Positions 1 through 6,700 of a stretch of DNA of 17,500 bases are shown here, piece after piece. The stretch covers positions 1 through 17,500 of the forward strand of contig VGMK01000018.1 in the NCBI GenBank assembly GCA_016866375.1. Reading direction: 5' to 3'. The first letter of the stretch is position 1, and each line of letters begins with the position of its first letter. A program made the position numbers and the translations under genes. Below the pieces are notes generated by a model, which saw only the letters and a program-made list of their open reading frames with translations, was not told the origin of the DNA and made no database searches. Origin of the DNA: Bacteroidota bacterium (GTDB lineage Bacteria > Bacteroidota > Bacteroidia > Flavobacteriales_D > Crocinitomicaceae).

Positions 1-1
1 A

Positions 2-214
2 GACTACGGTGTTGGCGCACAAATGCTTCGAGACCTTGGTGTGAGAAAAATGAGACTCATGTCGAATAATCCGAAAAAAAGAACCGGATTAATAGGCTAC
101 GGACTTGAAATCGTTGAAAATGTTCCTCTAGAAATAGAAAGTAATGAATACAATGAAAATTACCTGAAAGTAAAAAAAGATAAATTTGGTCATAATCTCA
201 AATTGAACCCCTAA
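2..214 (+). CDS. ribBA: GTP cyclohydrolase II domain, C-terminal end of RibBA/RibA (partial)
   Basis: The reading frame enters from the left edge and encodes about 70 C-terminal residues of GTP cyclohydrolase II, which opens GTP to the pyrimidine precursor of riboflavin. It reads DYGVGAQMLRDLGVRKMRLM, then SNNPKKRTGL and GYGLEIVENVPL. This is the usual RibA C-terminus, in which the RK-RL-TNNP-K block and the GYGLEIVE block are conserved. The tail (NYLKVKKDKFGH) is the form found in bifunctional RibBA proteins of Bacteroidota, where a DHBP synthase domain precedes this one. That N-terminal domain lies outside the window, so the fusion is inferred. The stop overlaps the next ATG by one base (TAATG), which suggests co-transcription and translational coupling with the ABC ATPase gene. 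Confidence 0.93.
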   Translation, partial: DYGVGAQMLRDLGVRKMRLMSNNPKKRTGLIGYGLEIVENVPLEIESNEYNENYLKVKKDKFGHNLKLNP

Positions 215-864
215 TGCTCGAAGCTCGAAATATTCAAAAATCGTTTGGAGAATTAACCATTCTTAAAGGTGTAAACTTTAATGTTGAAAAAAGCGAAATT
301 GTCTCAATTGTGGGTTCATCGGGCGCAGGGAAAACCACTTTATTACAGATTTTAGGTACATTAGATAAACCTGACGGAGGCGAAATATTACTTAATGGTG
401 TATCGCCTTTCAACTTGAATCAATCCGCAATCGCTGCCTTTAGGAATAAACACATTGGATTTATTTTTCAATTCCATCAATTGCTTCCTGAATTTACCGC
501 TTTAGAAAATGTAATGATCCCTGGAATGATAGCTGGAAAGCAAAAAAAAGTGCTTCAAGAGAGGGCACGTTTTTTACTTTCAGAGCTTGGTGTTGACCAT
601 AGACAAGGTCACAAACCAAGTGAATTATCAGGAGGAGAACAGCAACGCGTGGCCGTATGCAGGGCACTCATCAATGAGCCAAGTATTATTCTAGCGGACG
701 AACCATCCGGTAATTTAGATACACAGAATGCGAAAGAACTTCATGATCTTTTTTTTAAGTTACGTGAAGATTTTCAACAAACATTTGTCATTGTGACACA
801 TAACCAAGAACTTGCAAACATGGCGGACAGAAAGCTAACCATGAAAGACGGGTTATTCATATAG
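214..864 (+). CDS. lolD: ABC transporter ATP-binding protein, LolD family
   Basis: This 216-residue cytoplasmic ATPase belongs to the LolD/MacB/FtsE-like group of ABC proteins. It probably powers release of outer-membrane lipoproteins from the inner membrane by a LolCE-type complex. All nucleotide-binding elements are present: Walker A GSSGAGKTT (residues 34-42), Q-loop Gln86, signature LSGGEQ (138-143), Walker B IILADEP with catalytic Glu163, and switch His196 in VTHN. The length is normal for LolD. No LolC/LolE permease lies nearby, which is common in this phylum, so the export role rests on family resemblance. A different MacB-like export role cannot be excluded. The gene starts inside the ribBA stop codon and ends one base before the next ATG, so the three genes look like one operon. 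Confidence 0.9.
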   Translation: MLEARNIQKSFGELTILKGVNFNVEKSEIVSIVGSSGAGKTTLLQILGTLDKPDGGEILLNGVSPFNLNQSAIAAFRNKHIGFIFQFHQLLPEFTALENVMIPGMIAGKQKKVLQERARFLLSELGVDHRQGHKPSELSGGEQQRVAVCRALINEPSIILADEPSGNLDTQNAKELHDLFFKLREDFQQTFVIVTHNQELANMADRKLTMKDGLFI

Positions 865-865
865 C

Positions 866-1609
866 ATGCAATCAGATTTGAGGGAGTTTTTGATTTTTAA
901 AAGCGATCTCTATGAGCACCCTAACTTTATTGCTTCTGATCCCATTCAGATTCCGAAGAAATTCTCACAACGAGAAGACATTGAGATTGTAGCATTTCTT
1001 GTTGCCACTATCGCATGGGGGAATCGCCAGTCAATCATAAAAAGTGGTGAAAAATTAGTGCGCATCATGGGCAATTCTCCTTACGACTTTATAATGAACT
1101 ACAAACCAAGGAAAGCACACGAATTTGTTCACAGAACATTTAACACCCAGGACTTACACTATTTTTTTTCAGCATTAAAACATATATACCTGAATGGTGG
1201 ATTGGAACAACAATTTAAGGCACCTACGGAAAATCTGAAGAGCAGGATTGTTGGCTTTCGTAAAGAATTTCTGAGCTCAAATACAGAAGCAAGAACCAAG
1301 AAACACGTCTCTAATCCGGAAACAGGGGCTGCAGCGAAAAGATTGGTAATGTTTTTAAGATGGATGGTACGTTCGAATGCAAAAGGAGTTGATTTTGGTA
1401 TCTGGAAATCCATATCACCCTCCGAATTATATATCCCTTTAGATATCCATACTGGAAATATTGCCCGAAAACTCGGGATTTTACATAGAAATCAAAACGA
1501 TTGGAAAGCAAATGAAGAATTAAGAGATGTTTTCCTTAAAATTGACCCCTCAGATCCTGCTCGATTCGACTTTGCACTTTTTGGTTTGGGGGCATTCGAG
1601 AAATTCTAA
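866..1609 (+). CDS. TIGR02757 / DUF2400 family protein of unknown function
   Basis: This 247-residue soluble protein, without signal peptide or membrane segment, matches the pattern of the TIGR02757 (DUF2400) family. Hallmarks are the N-terminal FLVATIAWGNRQSI block (residues about 44-57), a central RW(M)-type segment before a conserved DFGIW motif, LYIPLDIHTGNIARKLG near residue 190, and the C-terminal DFALFGLGAFEKF ending. The family is widespread in Bacteroidota and has a helix-hairpin-helix/DNA-glycosylase-like flavour, but I know of no demonstrated function. The ATG lies one base after the lolD stop, so it is probably the last gene of the ribBA-lolD operon. Its stop overlaps the stop of the convergent lipoprotein gene by four bases, leaving no room for a dedicated intergenic terminator. 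Confidence 0.88.
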   Translation: MQSDLREFLIFKSDLYEHPNFIASDPIQIPKKFSQREDIEIVAFLVATIAWGNRQSIIKSGEKLVRIMGNSPYDFIMNYKPRKAHEFVHRTFNTQDLHYFFSALKHIYLNGGLEQQFKAPTENLKSRIVGFRKEFLSSNTEARTKKHVSNPETGAAAKRLVMFLRWMVRSNAKGVDFGIWKSISPSELYIPLDIHTGNIARKLGILHRNQNDWKANEELRDVFLKIDPSDPARFDFALFGLGAFEKF

Positions 1610-2025
1610 ATTTCGGGCAGCGAAATCAAATGCATAATTTGCGATGTGCTACTCCCTACATTTGGCCTCAAGATGATGTGGTGCTCATCTTCAACCTCAA
1701 AAGTAAAGAACCACCGTTCCCCTTCAAATTGAATATCTAATTCTTTGTTTGTTGAATATACTGAAAAGGTTCCTTTTTTACCTTCGCCGTGATACAGTTT
1801 TGAAAAATCGGAAAGCAAAACATTGCCATTTGAAGAAAAAATAAGAAGTTCATTCTTAAACCTTTGCGAATTATCTGAATATTCCCTTGGTGCTATAGAG
1901 CTTATTATCCAGATACGGGATTGTCCCCCATGAAACAACTTATCATATTTAACCTCGTCTAAACGATTTCCATGGAAACATGACGAAACTAGAATCAGAA
2001 TCAATATCAATAAACTAAAACGCAA
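1606..2025 (-). CDS. Small predicted lipoprotein, unrecognised family, TTG start
   Basis: I do not recognise this 139-residue protein. It begins with a classic lipoprotein signal: RF, a hydrophobic LLILILILV stretch and a VSSC lipobox with Cys16. It should therefore be lipidated and kept in the inner or outer membrane. The rest is soluble and probably mostly beta, with an RWFFTFEVED segment near the C-terminus. The start codon is TTG at 2025. No ATG exists between it and the in-frame TAG at 2041-2043. A purine-rich AAAAGGAAAG lies just upstream, and the signal peptide begins immediately, which supports TTG. The start overlaps the end of the upstream lipoprotein gene by 11 bases, so expression is probably coupled. 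It is the last gene of the run from pyrD. Confidence 0.75.
   Translation of the reverse strand: MRFSLLILILILVSSCFHGNRLDEVKYDKLFHGGQSRIWIISSIAPREYSDNSQRFKNELLIFSSNGNVLLSDFSKLYHGEGKKGTFSVYSTNKELDIQFEGERWFFTFEVEDEHHIILRPNVGSSTSQIMHLISLPEI
1610..1626. other. Short hairpin at convergent gene junction
   Basis: ATTTCG and CGAAAT form a perfect 6-bp stem around a 5-base GGCAG loop. It directly follows the stop of the DUF2400 gene on the plus strand and lies in the last codons of the lipoprotein gene on the minus strand. It has no T-tract on either side, so it is a weak terminator candidate at best, and chance is possible. Confidence 0.25.
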
Positions 2026-2701
2026 AACTTTCCTTTTGTACTATTTCTTTTATTTCAGGACTAAATTTCTGACAGTCTTCCTCATTGTACTTAATTTGTG
2101 TATTCCCTTTGTCATCACTAAAGCCTAAACACTTGTTAAATTCGAATTTTCCACTATTCCAGGAATATAAACAATAGAAATATGCATTTTCTTTTTCTGA
2201 ATTAAACTCAAGTACCAAATCAGATGGTGTAATTGAATTAACCGCTTTTAACTCTTTAATGAAACCTTTAAACGAATTAACCAATACAAGTGTGTTATTT
2301 AGACGTTCAAAAATAAACGAACGGTTCGTCATTGTGGCAAATTTTCTATCCGTGAACAATTCCCCGCTAACCGTCATTATAAATCCATCATTAAGCGTTT
2401 TATTTGGGTATAAAGGCATAAAATTAAAATACTTTTCAGACAATAGTTTATCCCTTTGATCCTCTGGTACTTCTACAAATATTCTTTGTGGCATAGAGTT
2501 CAAAAATTGCAAGGAATCTAATTCACCAAGTAATTTTTTCTCAATACTGTTAAATTTATTATGGTGAAAATCTATATTAATAATCTTATCGCGAAGAACT
2601 TCGTTTTTGGGTGTCTGTTGTTCTGATTGAGTTTTATTTTCGGCATCACCACATGCATAAATAAAAGAAATTAAAACAAAGAGTAGTAGAACTTTTTTCA
2701 T
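2015..2701 (-). CDS. Predicted lipoprotein, unrecognised family
   Basis: I do not recognise this 228-residue protein. It starts MKKVLLLFVLISFIYAC, a lipoprotein signal peptide with the lipobox Cys at residue 17. A short polar linker rich in E, Q, T and N (about 18-35) follows, as is usual for anchored proteins. The mature part is soluble, with no further membrane segments. Three cysteines occur in the C-terminal third (in YFYCLYSW, FNKCLGF and EEDCQKF), so a disulfide is possible. The ATG overlaps the stop of the HMG-CoA lyase gene by four bases, and the 3' end overlaps the next lipoprotein gene by 11 bases. It is thus the third gene of a coupled run. Nothing in the sequence links it to pyrimidine or leucine metabolism. 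Confidence 0.82.
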   Translation of the reverse strand: MKKVLLLFVLISFIYACGDAENKTQSEQQTPKNEVLRDKIINIDFHHNKFNSIEKKLLGELDSLQFLNSMPQRIFVEVPEDQRDKLLSEKYFNFMPLYPNKTLNDGFIMTVSGELFTDRKFATMTNRSFIFERLNNTLVLVNSFKGFIKELKAVNSITPSDLVLEFNSEKENAYFYCLYSWNSGKFEFNKCLGFSDDKGNTQIKYNEEDCQKFSPEIKEIVQKESFAF

Positions 2702-3555
2702 GACTTAAAAATTTTAGAGGAATAAGAATAGGCATTATTAAATAATTCACGATCAATTGGAATGTTAATTTTATTCACATAAAAAAAATGAAGTAAATCC
2801 TCGGTTGGTAAATTTCCAGTTAAATCGTCTTTAGCCATTGGGCACCCCCCAAATCCTCTGATGGCACTATCAAATCTTCTGCAACCAGCTTCATAGGCCG
2901 CTTTAACTAATGGCAAAGAATTAGTTGGTCTCGTGTGAAAATGAGTGCCAATGGTTGCATTTGTTAATTGATTACTAAGTAATTTAAACAATTTTGAAAC
3001 ATCTTCCTCTTTGGCACAACCTATTGTGTCCGACAATGCCATAACCTTTACTCCTAAATCAACATGCAAGCGCTCACTCCAATTTACGACTAACTCAGGG
3101 GTCCATTCCTCACCGTATGGATTGCCAAATCCCATGGATAGATAAACGACTAATTGTTTATTTTTTGCTATGCATAAATTTTGAATTTCCTCTACATTTT
3201 TAAATGAATCAGAAATGGTAGAATTCGTATTTCTTTTTTGAAATTCTTCTGAAACGGAAAAAGGAAATCCTAAATAATCAATTTCAGAAAATGAAAGCGC
3301 ATCCTGTGCGCCTCTTAAATTCGCTACTATGGCAAGTAGTTTTGTTTCGCTATTTAATTCAAGTCCTTTCAATACCTCAGCTGTATCTTTCATTTGAGGA
3401 ATCGCTTTTGGAGAAACGAAGCTTCCAAAATCAATGGTATGAAAGCCGCATTTTAATAAGTGATTGATGTAAGAAATTTTTAGTTCTGTAGGAATCCATT
3501 CGTGCATTCCTTGCATCGCATCTCTCGGACATTCAATTAATTGTAATTCATTCAT
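2698..3555 (-). CDS. Hydroxymethylglutaryl-CoA lyase
   Basis: The 285-residue product belongs to the HMGL/DRE-TIM family and most probably cleaves 3-hydroxy-3-methylglutaryl-CoA to acetoacetate and acetyl-CoA, the last step of leucine breakdown. Visible catalytic features are the N-terminal PRD motif (Arg11, Asp12) with Gln15, the metal ligand pair HFH (His205, His207), and the GFGGCPMAKDDLTGN loop, whose Cys238 corresponds to the essential cysteine of HMG-CoA lyases. The N-terminal block reads ECPRDAMQG instead of the textbook GPRDGLQ. The metal-ligand block reads GTHFHTRP instead of LHxHDT. Both fit the divergent branch common in flavobacteria. It sits between pyrD and two lipoprotein genes with four-base overlaps at both ends (ATGA type), so it is translated from a shared transcript. 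Confidence 0.88.
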   Translation of the reverse strand: MNELQLIECPRDAMQGMHEWIPTELKISYINHLLKCGFHTIDFGSFVSPKAIPQMKDTAEVLKGLELNSETKLLAIVANLRGAQDALSFSEIDYLGFPFSVSEEFQKRNTNSTISDSFKNVEEIQNLCIAKNKQLVVYLSMGFGNPYGEEWTPELVVNWSERLHVDLGVKVMALSDTIGCAKEEDVSKLFKLLSNQLTNATIGTHFHTRPTNSLPLVKAAYEAGCRRFDSAIRGFGGCPMAKDDLTGNLPTEDLLHFFYVNKINIPIDRELFNNAYSYSSKIFKS

Positions 3556-4586
3556 AATTTTGACAATACCGCTTTGTTTATTCGTTTCACTAATCCCGGA
3601 CCTTCATAGATAAATCCTGTGTACAATTGCAGCAAATCTGCTCCAGCTTCGAGTTTTTCCAGGGCATCCGCTTCGCTGTGAATACCTCCAACGCCTATAA
3701 TAGGGAATGCTTTTTTAGACTTTGTCGCCAAGTATCTTATTACCTCCGTTGAGCGTTTTGTCAAAGGTTTACCTGACAATCCGCCAGCACCAATTTGCTG
3801 CAAAGCCTCCTCTGAAGTTTGAAGATTTGGCCTCTCGACAGTGGTATTTGTTGCGATTACACCATCAATCTTTGTGTTGTTGACGATATCTATAATGTCG
3901 TCCAATTGACTATCTGTTAAGTCAGGAGCTATTTTCAGTAAAATGGGTTTGCGTTTTTCCCTGGCATTGTTCAAATCTTGTAGCGTCTGTAATAGATAAG
4001 TTAAAGGTTCTTTTTCTTGCAAATCTCTAAGATTAGCGGTATTTGGTGAGGAAACGTTTACCGCAAAGTAATCAACGTGGTCAAAAAGCGCATCAAACGA
4101 TTTGACGTAATCGTCCACTGCGCCTTGAATTGGTGTTGATTTATTTTTACCTATATTTCCGCCGATGATGAGATCTTTGTGTTTTTTCATTTTCAGTTGC
4201 TCAACAGCTATTTCAACTCCATTATTATTGAATCCCATTCTGTTAATAATGGCCTTATCCTTTTTCAATCGATAGAGTCTCGGTTTTTCGTTACCAGGCT
4301 GCGCAAGAGGAGTCAAAGTGCCCACCTCAATAAACCCAAAACCACAACAGGCAAGATTATTAAAAAAGGTTGCATCCTTGTCAAAACCCGCTGCTAAACC
4401 TACGGGATTTTTGAAAGTCAAACCAAAAAGTTTTTTTTCCAACTTTTCATTTTCAACAATAAATATCTTCCTGTAGAAAAACTTTGCTGCAGGTAATTTT
4501 AAAGTAAGCCCTAATAAGGACATTGCTATGTAATGAACTTTTTCAGCATCGAATAAAAAAAATATCGACCTAATTAACTTATACAT
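3552..4586 (-). CDS. pyrD: Dihydroorotate dehydrogenase (quinone), class 2
   Basis: This protein oxidises dihydroorotate to orotate in pyrimidine synthesis and passes electrons to membrane quinone through FMN. I place the start at ATG 4586 (344 residues, beginning MYKLIRSIFFLFDAEKVHY). That gives the normal class 2 N-terminal amphipathic membrane-binding helix. A 10-codon longer frame would need TTG and would overlap the preceding terminator hairpin. Class 2 landmarks are NPVGLAAGFDKDA (FMN/substrate region), the RMGFNNNG block, INVSS-type NVSSPNTANLRDLQ with the catalytic serine at residue 180 (Ser175 of the E. coli enzyme), ATNTT, and the GVGGI and QLYTGFIYEGP phosphate-binding loops. It heads a run of four overlapping genes. 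Confidence 0.93.
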   Translation of the reverse strand: MYKLIRSIFFLFDAEKVHYIAMSLLGLTLKLPAAKFFYRKIFIVENEKLEKKLFGLTFKNPVGLAAGFDKDATFFNNLACCGFGFIEVGTLTPLAQPGNEKPRLYRLKKDKAIINRMGFNNNGVEIAVEQLKMKKHKDLIIGGNIGKNKSTPIQGAVDDYVKSFDALFDHVDYFAVNVSSPNTANLRDLQEKEPLTYLLQTLQDLNNAREKRKPILLKIAPDLTDSQLDDIIDIVNNTKIDGVIATNTTVERPNLQTSEEALQQIGAGGLSGKPLTKRSTEVIRYLATKSKKAFPIIGVGGIHSEADALEKLEAGADLLQLYTGFIYEGPGLVKRINKAVLSKL

Positions 4587-4589
4587 AAA

Positions 4590-4617
4590 CAAAATTAAAA
4601 AAGAAAAGCGAGCCAAA
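4590..4617 (-). promoter_or_regulatory. Candidate Bacteroidota-type promoter for pyrD
   Basis: On the minus strand TAATTTTG (4597-4590) matches the Bacteroidota -7 element TAnnTTTG exactly. A TTTG (4617-4614) lies 16 bases upstream, slightly shorter than the usual spacing. The -7 element ends four bases before the pyrD ATG, so a transcript from here would have almost no leader. The region is AT-rich and doubles as the T-tract of a terminator, so a chance match is possible. Confidence 0.35.
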
Positions 4618-4626
4618 GGGTCTCGC
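4597..4626 (-). terminator. Intrinsic terminator downstream of the DUF6089 gene
   Basis: On the minus strand GCGAG pairs with CTCGC (4626-4622 with 4612-4608). The stem continues inward with a CC/GG pair past one bulged A and closes on a four-base loop. The tract TTTTCTTTTTT (4607-4597) follows. This is a rho-independent terminator shape, 32 bases after the stop of the beta-barrel gene. It ends only ten bases before the pyrD ATG. Confidence 0.75.
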
Positions 4627-4658
4627 CTGAAAAATGGGATTATCGGTATGCAAACGCA

Positions 4659-5600
4659 TTAAAGTTTGTTTTTCTCTAATTCTTTCTTTAAAAATTTCTT
4701 CCTGTTTAAACCATAGTCCTTGTAGGTTATATTCTTGGACAATATGATATTGGCATGATAATATGCATCTTTTTGTTTGCTGTCTCCTCTCTGAAAACCT
4801 GCACCAAACAAATTGACATTTCCTTGCGTTACGGAAAGATCCGAGGGGTTCGAGAGATGAGAAGCTATTGGATCTTGAAAATCCGACGGATCTTTGTAAA
4901 CAGTACTCACGTCATCTATGTAATCTGAAAACGTTTTAACATAGGTAAGCTCAATACCCAGTCTCCACACTTTCGAAATTCCAAACCTAAATCCTACACC
5001 CGCAGGAACGGTTAGAGTGAACGGAAGGTATGTTTTACCTTCGGTTTGCAAAGGTCTTAAGTTAACCCACTTGTCATTGGGGGCATAATATCCTTGACTG
5101 TTGAAATAAATTAGTCCCAAACCACTAAAAATGTAATATTGCTGGCTTCTATTTAATTTTGAATAATTTCCCGGTAAATTAAATGTTGGACTAAATTTTT
5201 CAATACTTGCAAAAATAAATTCGAAACGTTGTTGAATCTCTAAATTAAAGCTGCGAAAATTTAAATTTCTCGCCTTTCTAATGGCCTCTTCACTATATTT
5301 ATCGTTACCCATCAAATTAAACACACACAGACTCGTTGTGGTCGCAAAATTAGGGTGAAAACGTTGACGATATCCTAGCCAAGCTGCCAAACCTGTAGAC
5401 TGCCAGTCTAAATCTTTCAGACTGTAGTCTTTTCCTACAGAGTTAGCACCACCTAAATCTCCATTAAACTGAGTTGCACCCAAACCAAATTGAAGTTCTT
5501 TTTTATGCAAAGACCAGTTACTTTGGCTATTCAAATTGGTTTGCTGCGCCAACAAAGTTGACAACCAAAGGAAAGATGGAAGAAGAAAAATTATTTTCAT
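4659..5600 (-). CDS. DUF6089-family outer-membrane beta-barrel protein, PorG-like
   Basis: This 313-residue protein has an N-terminal signal peptide (residues 1-19, ending LLAQ) followed by a beta-barrel pattern. There are alternating aromatic and polar strands with glycines and many Tyr/Phe/Trp girdle residues. Blocks such as ELQFGLGATQFNGDLGG near the mature N-terminus, YYIFSGLGLIYFN in the middle, and TFSDYIDDVSTVY near residue 230 are typical of the DUF6089 family of Bacteroidota. That family includes proteins resembling PorG of the type IX secretion system. The PorG role is inferred, because no other T9SS core gene is in the window. A lysine-rich tail (RKKFLKKELEKNKL) follows the last strand. 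The gene is monocistronic in appearance: a candidate -7 element lies upstream and an intrinsic terminator follows. Confidence 0.8.
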   Translation of the reverse strand: MKIIFLLPSFLWLSTLLAQQTNLNSQSNWSLHKKELQFGLGATQFNGDLGGANSVGKDYSLKDLDWQSTGLAAWLGYRQRFHPNFATTTSLCVFNLMGNDKYSEEAIRKARNLNFRSFNLEIQQRFEFIFASIEKFSPTFNLPGNYSKLNRSQQYYIFSGLGLIYFNSQGYYAPNDKWVNLRPLQTEGKTYLPFTLTVPAGVGFRFGISKVWRLGIELTYVKTFSDYIDDVSTVYKDPSDFQDPIASHLSNPSDLSVTQGNVNLFGAGFQRGDSKQKDAYYHANIILSKNITYKDYGLNRKKFLKKELEKNKL

Positions 5601-5618
5601 TTAAAAGCAAACTCTTTT

Positions 5619-5626
5619 CAAATTTA
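5619..5626 (-). promoter_or_regulatory. Candidate -7 promoter element for the DUF6089 gene
   Basis: On the minus strand TAAATTTG matches the Bacteroidota -7 consensus TAnnTTTG exactly and ends 18 bases before the ATG at 5600. I found no TTG at the expected -33 distance, so the call rests on the -7 match and its position. Confidence 0.45.
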
Positions 5627-5644
5627 GGAAAAAAATATGGAATA

Positions 5645-5664
5645 GTGAATTATTCATGATTCAC
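5645..5664. other. Interrupted palindrome upstream of the DUF6089 gene
   Basis: GTGAAT and ATTCAC are inverted copies separated by eight bases and followed by a run of six G residues. The palindrome lies about 20-40 bases upstream of the candidate -7 element. It is placed where a regulator could bind, but I know of no matching operator, and chance is possible in this AT-rich stretch. Confidence 0.25.
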
Positions 5665-5723
5665 GGGGGGTGAACAATTTTAACCGAGGTAAAAGATTTC
5701 TTTAATTTACAGTGTTTTTTTTC

Positions 5724-5748
5724 ATTCAAGTCATTTTACAACTTGAAT
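5724..5748. other. Intergenic hairpin, perfect 8-bp stem
   Basis: ATTCAAGT (5724-5731) pairs perfectly with ACTTGAAT (5741-5748) around a nine-base loop. On the plus strand a T-run precedes it and an AAAAA run follows, so the stem can extend imperfectly through A-T pairs. Neither strand has the stem-then-T-tract order of a standard terminator. It may be a transcript-end hairpin for the sigma-factor unit or a regulatory structure. Confidence 0.35.
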
Positions 5749-5782
5749 TAAAAAGTTAATATACAATTCTTAATATATTCAT

Positions 5783-5804
5783 AAACAATTTATTAGAATT
5801 GTTT
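5783..5804. other. Intergenic hairpin downstream of the small membrane gene
   Basis: AAACAATT (5783-5790) pairs perfectly with AATTGTTT (5797-5804) around a six-base loop. It lies 33 bases after the stop of the 60-residue membrane protein gene on the minus strand. Only AT-rich sequence follows and there is no long T-tract, so termination here is possible but unproven. Confidence 0.35.
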
Positions 5805-5836
5805 CAAAATTTGATGAGGGTATTTTTTACGAAATA

Positions 5837-6019
5837 CTAAATAATTACATAATTCAGGAGAAAAAGCAGCAAAGAGGAAAATCCTACAGCTCCATAAAAC
5901 CATGGATTGTAAAATAACCGAATTTGCTTTTCATACATTTTTAATACCTTTTGGAAATCTTGACGATTCTTAATGGAATGTGAATCAGGTTCTTTACGGT
6001 CTACTATAATTTTAATCAT
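5837..6019 (-). CDS. Small tail-anchored membrane protein following a sigma factor gene
   Basis: I do not recognise this 60-residue protein. Residues 1-37 are charged and hydrophilic, and probably cytoplasmic. Residues about 38-60 form one hydrophobic membrane helix that runs to the last residue, so nothing would project to the periplasm. Its ATG lies four bases after the stop of the ECF sigma factor gene, which suggests one transcript and related functions. The layout resembles the N-terminus plus membrane anchor of an anti-sigma factor, but there is no zinc motif and no periplasmic sensor domain. It could be a reduced anti-sigma factor, a truncated remnant, or an unrelated small protein. 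I found no continuation of coding in the other frames downstream. Confidence 0.6.
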   Translation of the reverse strand: MIKIIVDRKEPDSHSIKNRQDFQKVLKMYEKQIRLFYNPWFYGAVGFSSLLLFLLNYVII

Positions 6020-6023
6020 ACGC

Positions 6024-6593
6024 TTATTTTTTATTAAAAAGTTGTTTCAATTTTATCAATGCTCTAAATGTTTTCACTTTTGCATTATTTTCGGTGAGAT
6101 CCATAATCTCCCCTATTTCCTTAAACGAGCGTTTTTCAAAAAAACGCATTTCGATTAATTGCAGTTGGTCTTCTCTTAGTAAAGGTAATATTTTCAATAA
6201 CTTGGCTCTGTCGGCATCGGAGTGATCCTCGAGAAGTTCATCCATTACTTGAACCACCCGAACAGAATCAATGCTTACCGTTCTATTTGTTTGTTTATCG
6301 CGAAAAAATTGATATAATTCACTTTTTGCAATTCTAAAAAGCCAAGAGGAAAATGGTACTCCTCGGTACTCAAATTTAGGTAAAGCTCCAATCGCCTTCA
6401 CAAAAACTTGAGAGGTAATGTCATATGCCGCCTCGATGTCATCGACGCGACGGAATATATACCTAAAAATTGATTCATGGTATCGGGAATACAGAGGCCC
6501 GAAGTGTGCAGGGTTTAATTTTGCTTTTTCAATGATGCTCAATTCCTCTTGGAGACGAACTGGACTTTGGTGGTACAATGCATTAGTGGACAT
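6024..6593 (-). CDS. RNA polymerase sigma factor, sigma-70 family (ECF type)
   Basis: This 189-residue protein has the two-domain layout of an extracytoplasmic-function sigma factor. Sigma region 2 spans about residues 31-100, with the helix FRYIFRRVDDIEAAYDITSQ, a VFVKA segment, and PFSSWLFRIAKSELYQFFRD, the usual region 2.3-2.4 signature. Region 4 spans about 136-185, with the helix-turn-helix RSFKEIGEIMDLTENNAKVK for -35 recognition. It would direct RNA polymerase to a regulon that cannot be seen from here. No classical anti-sigma factor gene follows; only the 60-residue membrane protein does. I found no convincing TAnnTTTG promoter in the 107 bases upstream, so the gene may be read from the barrel genes ahead of it or from a self-recognised promoter. 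Confidence 0.93.
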   Translation of the reverse strand: MSTNALYHQSPVRLQEELSIIEKAKLNPAHFGPLYSRYHESIFRYIFRRVDDIEAAYDITSQVFVKAIGALPKFEYRGVPFSSWLFRIAKSELYQFFRDKQTNRTVSIDSVRVVQVMDELLEDHSDADRAKLLKILPLLREDQLQLIEMRFFEKRSFKEIGEIMDLTENNAKVKTFRALIKLKQLFNKK

Positions 6594-6700
6594 GGCTTTA
6601 CGTTTTTCTAGTTTTACAATGGAGAAAATTGAGCGATTAAACTCAATTCAAAAACCAATAACGCAATTTTATATTTAAGGTAACACTTTAAGGATAATAA

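Noticed and set aside
1159..1511. Two minus-strand frames of 84 and 66 codons opposite the DUF2400 gene
   Set aside because: They overlap each other and lie opposite a well-conserved family member.
4587..4616. Ten-codon N-terminal extension of PyrD starting at TTG
   Set aside because: It begins within the hairpin of the upstream terminator and adds residues before the normal class 2 N-terminus; the ATG at 4586 gives the expected start.
6674..6693. Direct repeat TTTAAGG twice with a 13-base period between the HhH barrel gene and the sigma gene
   Set aside because: Only two short AT-rich copies; too weak to call a binding site or repeat element.
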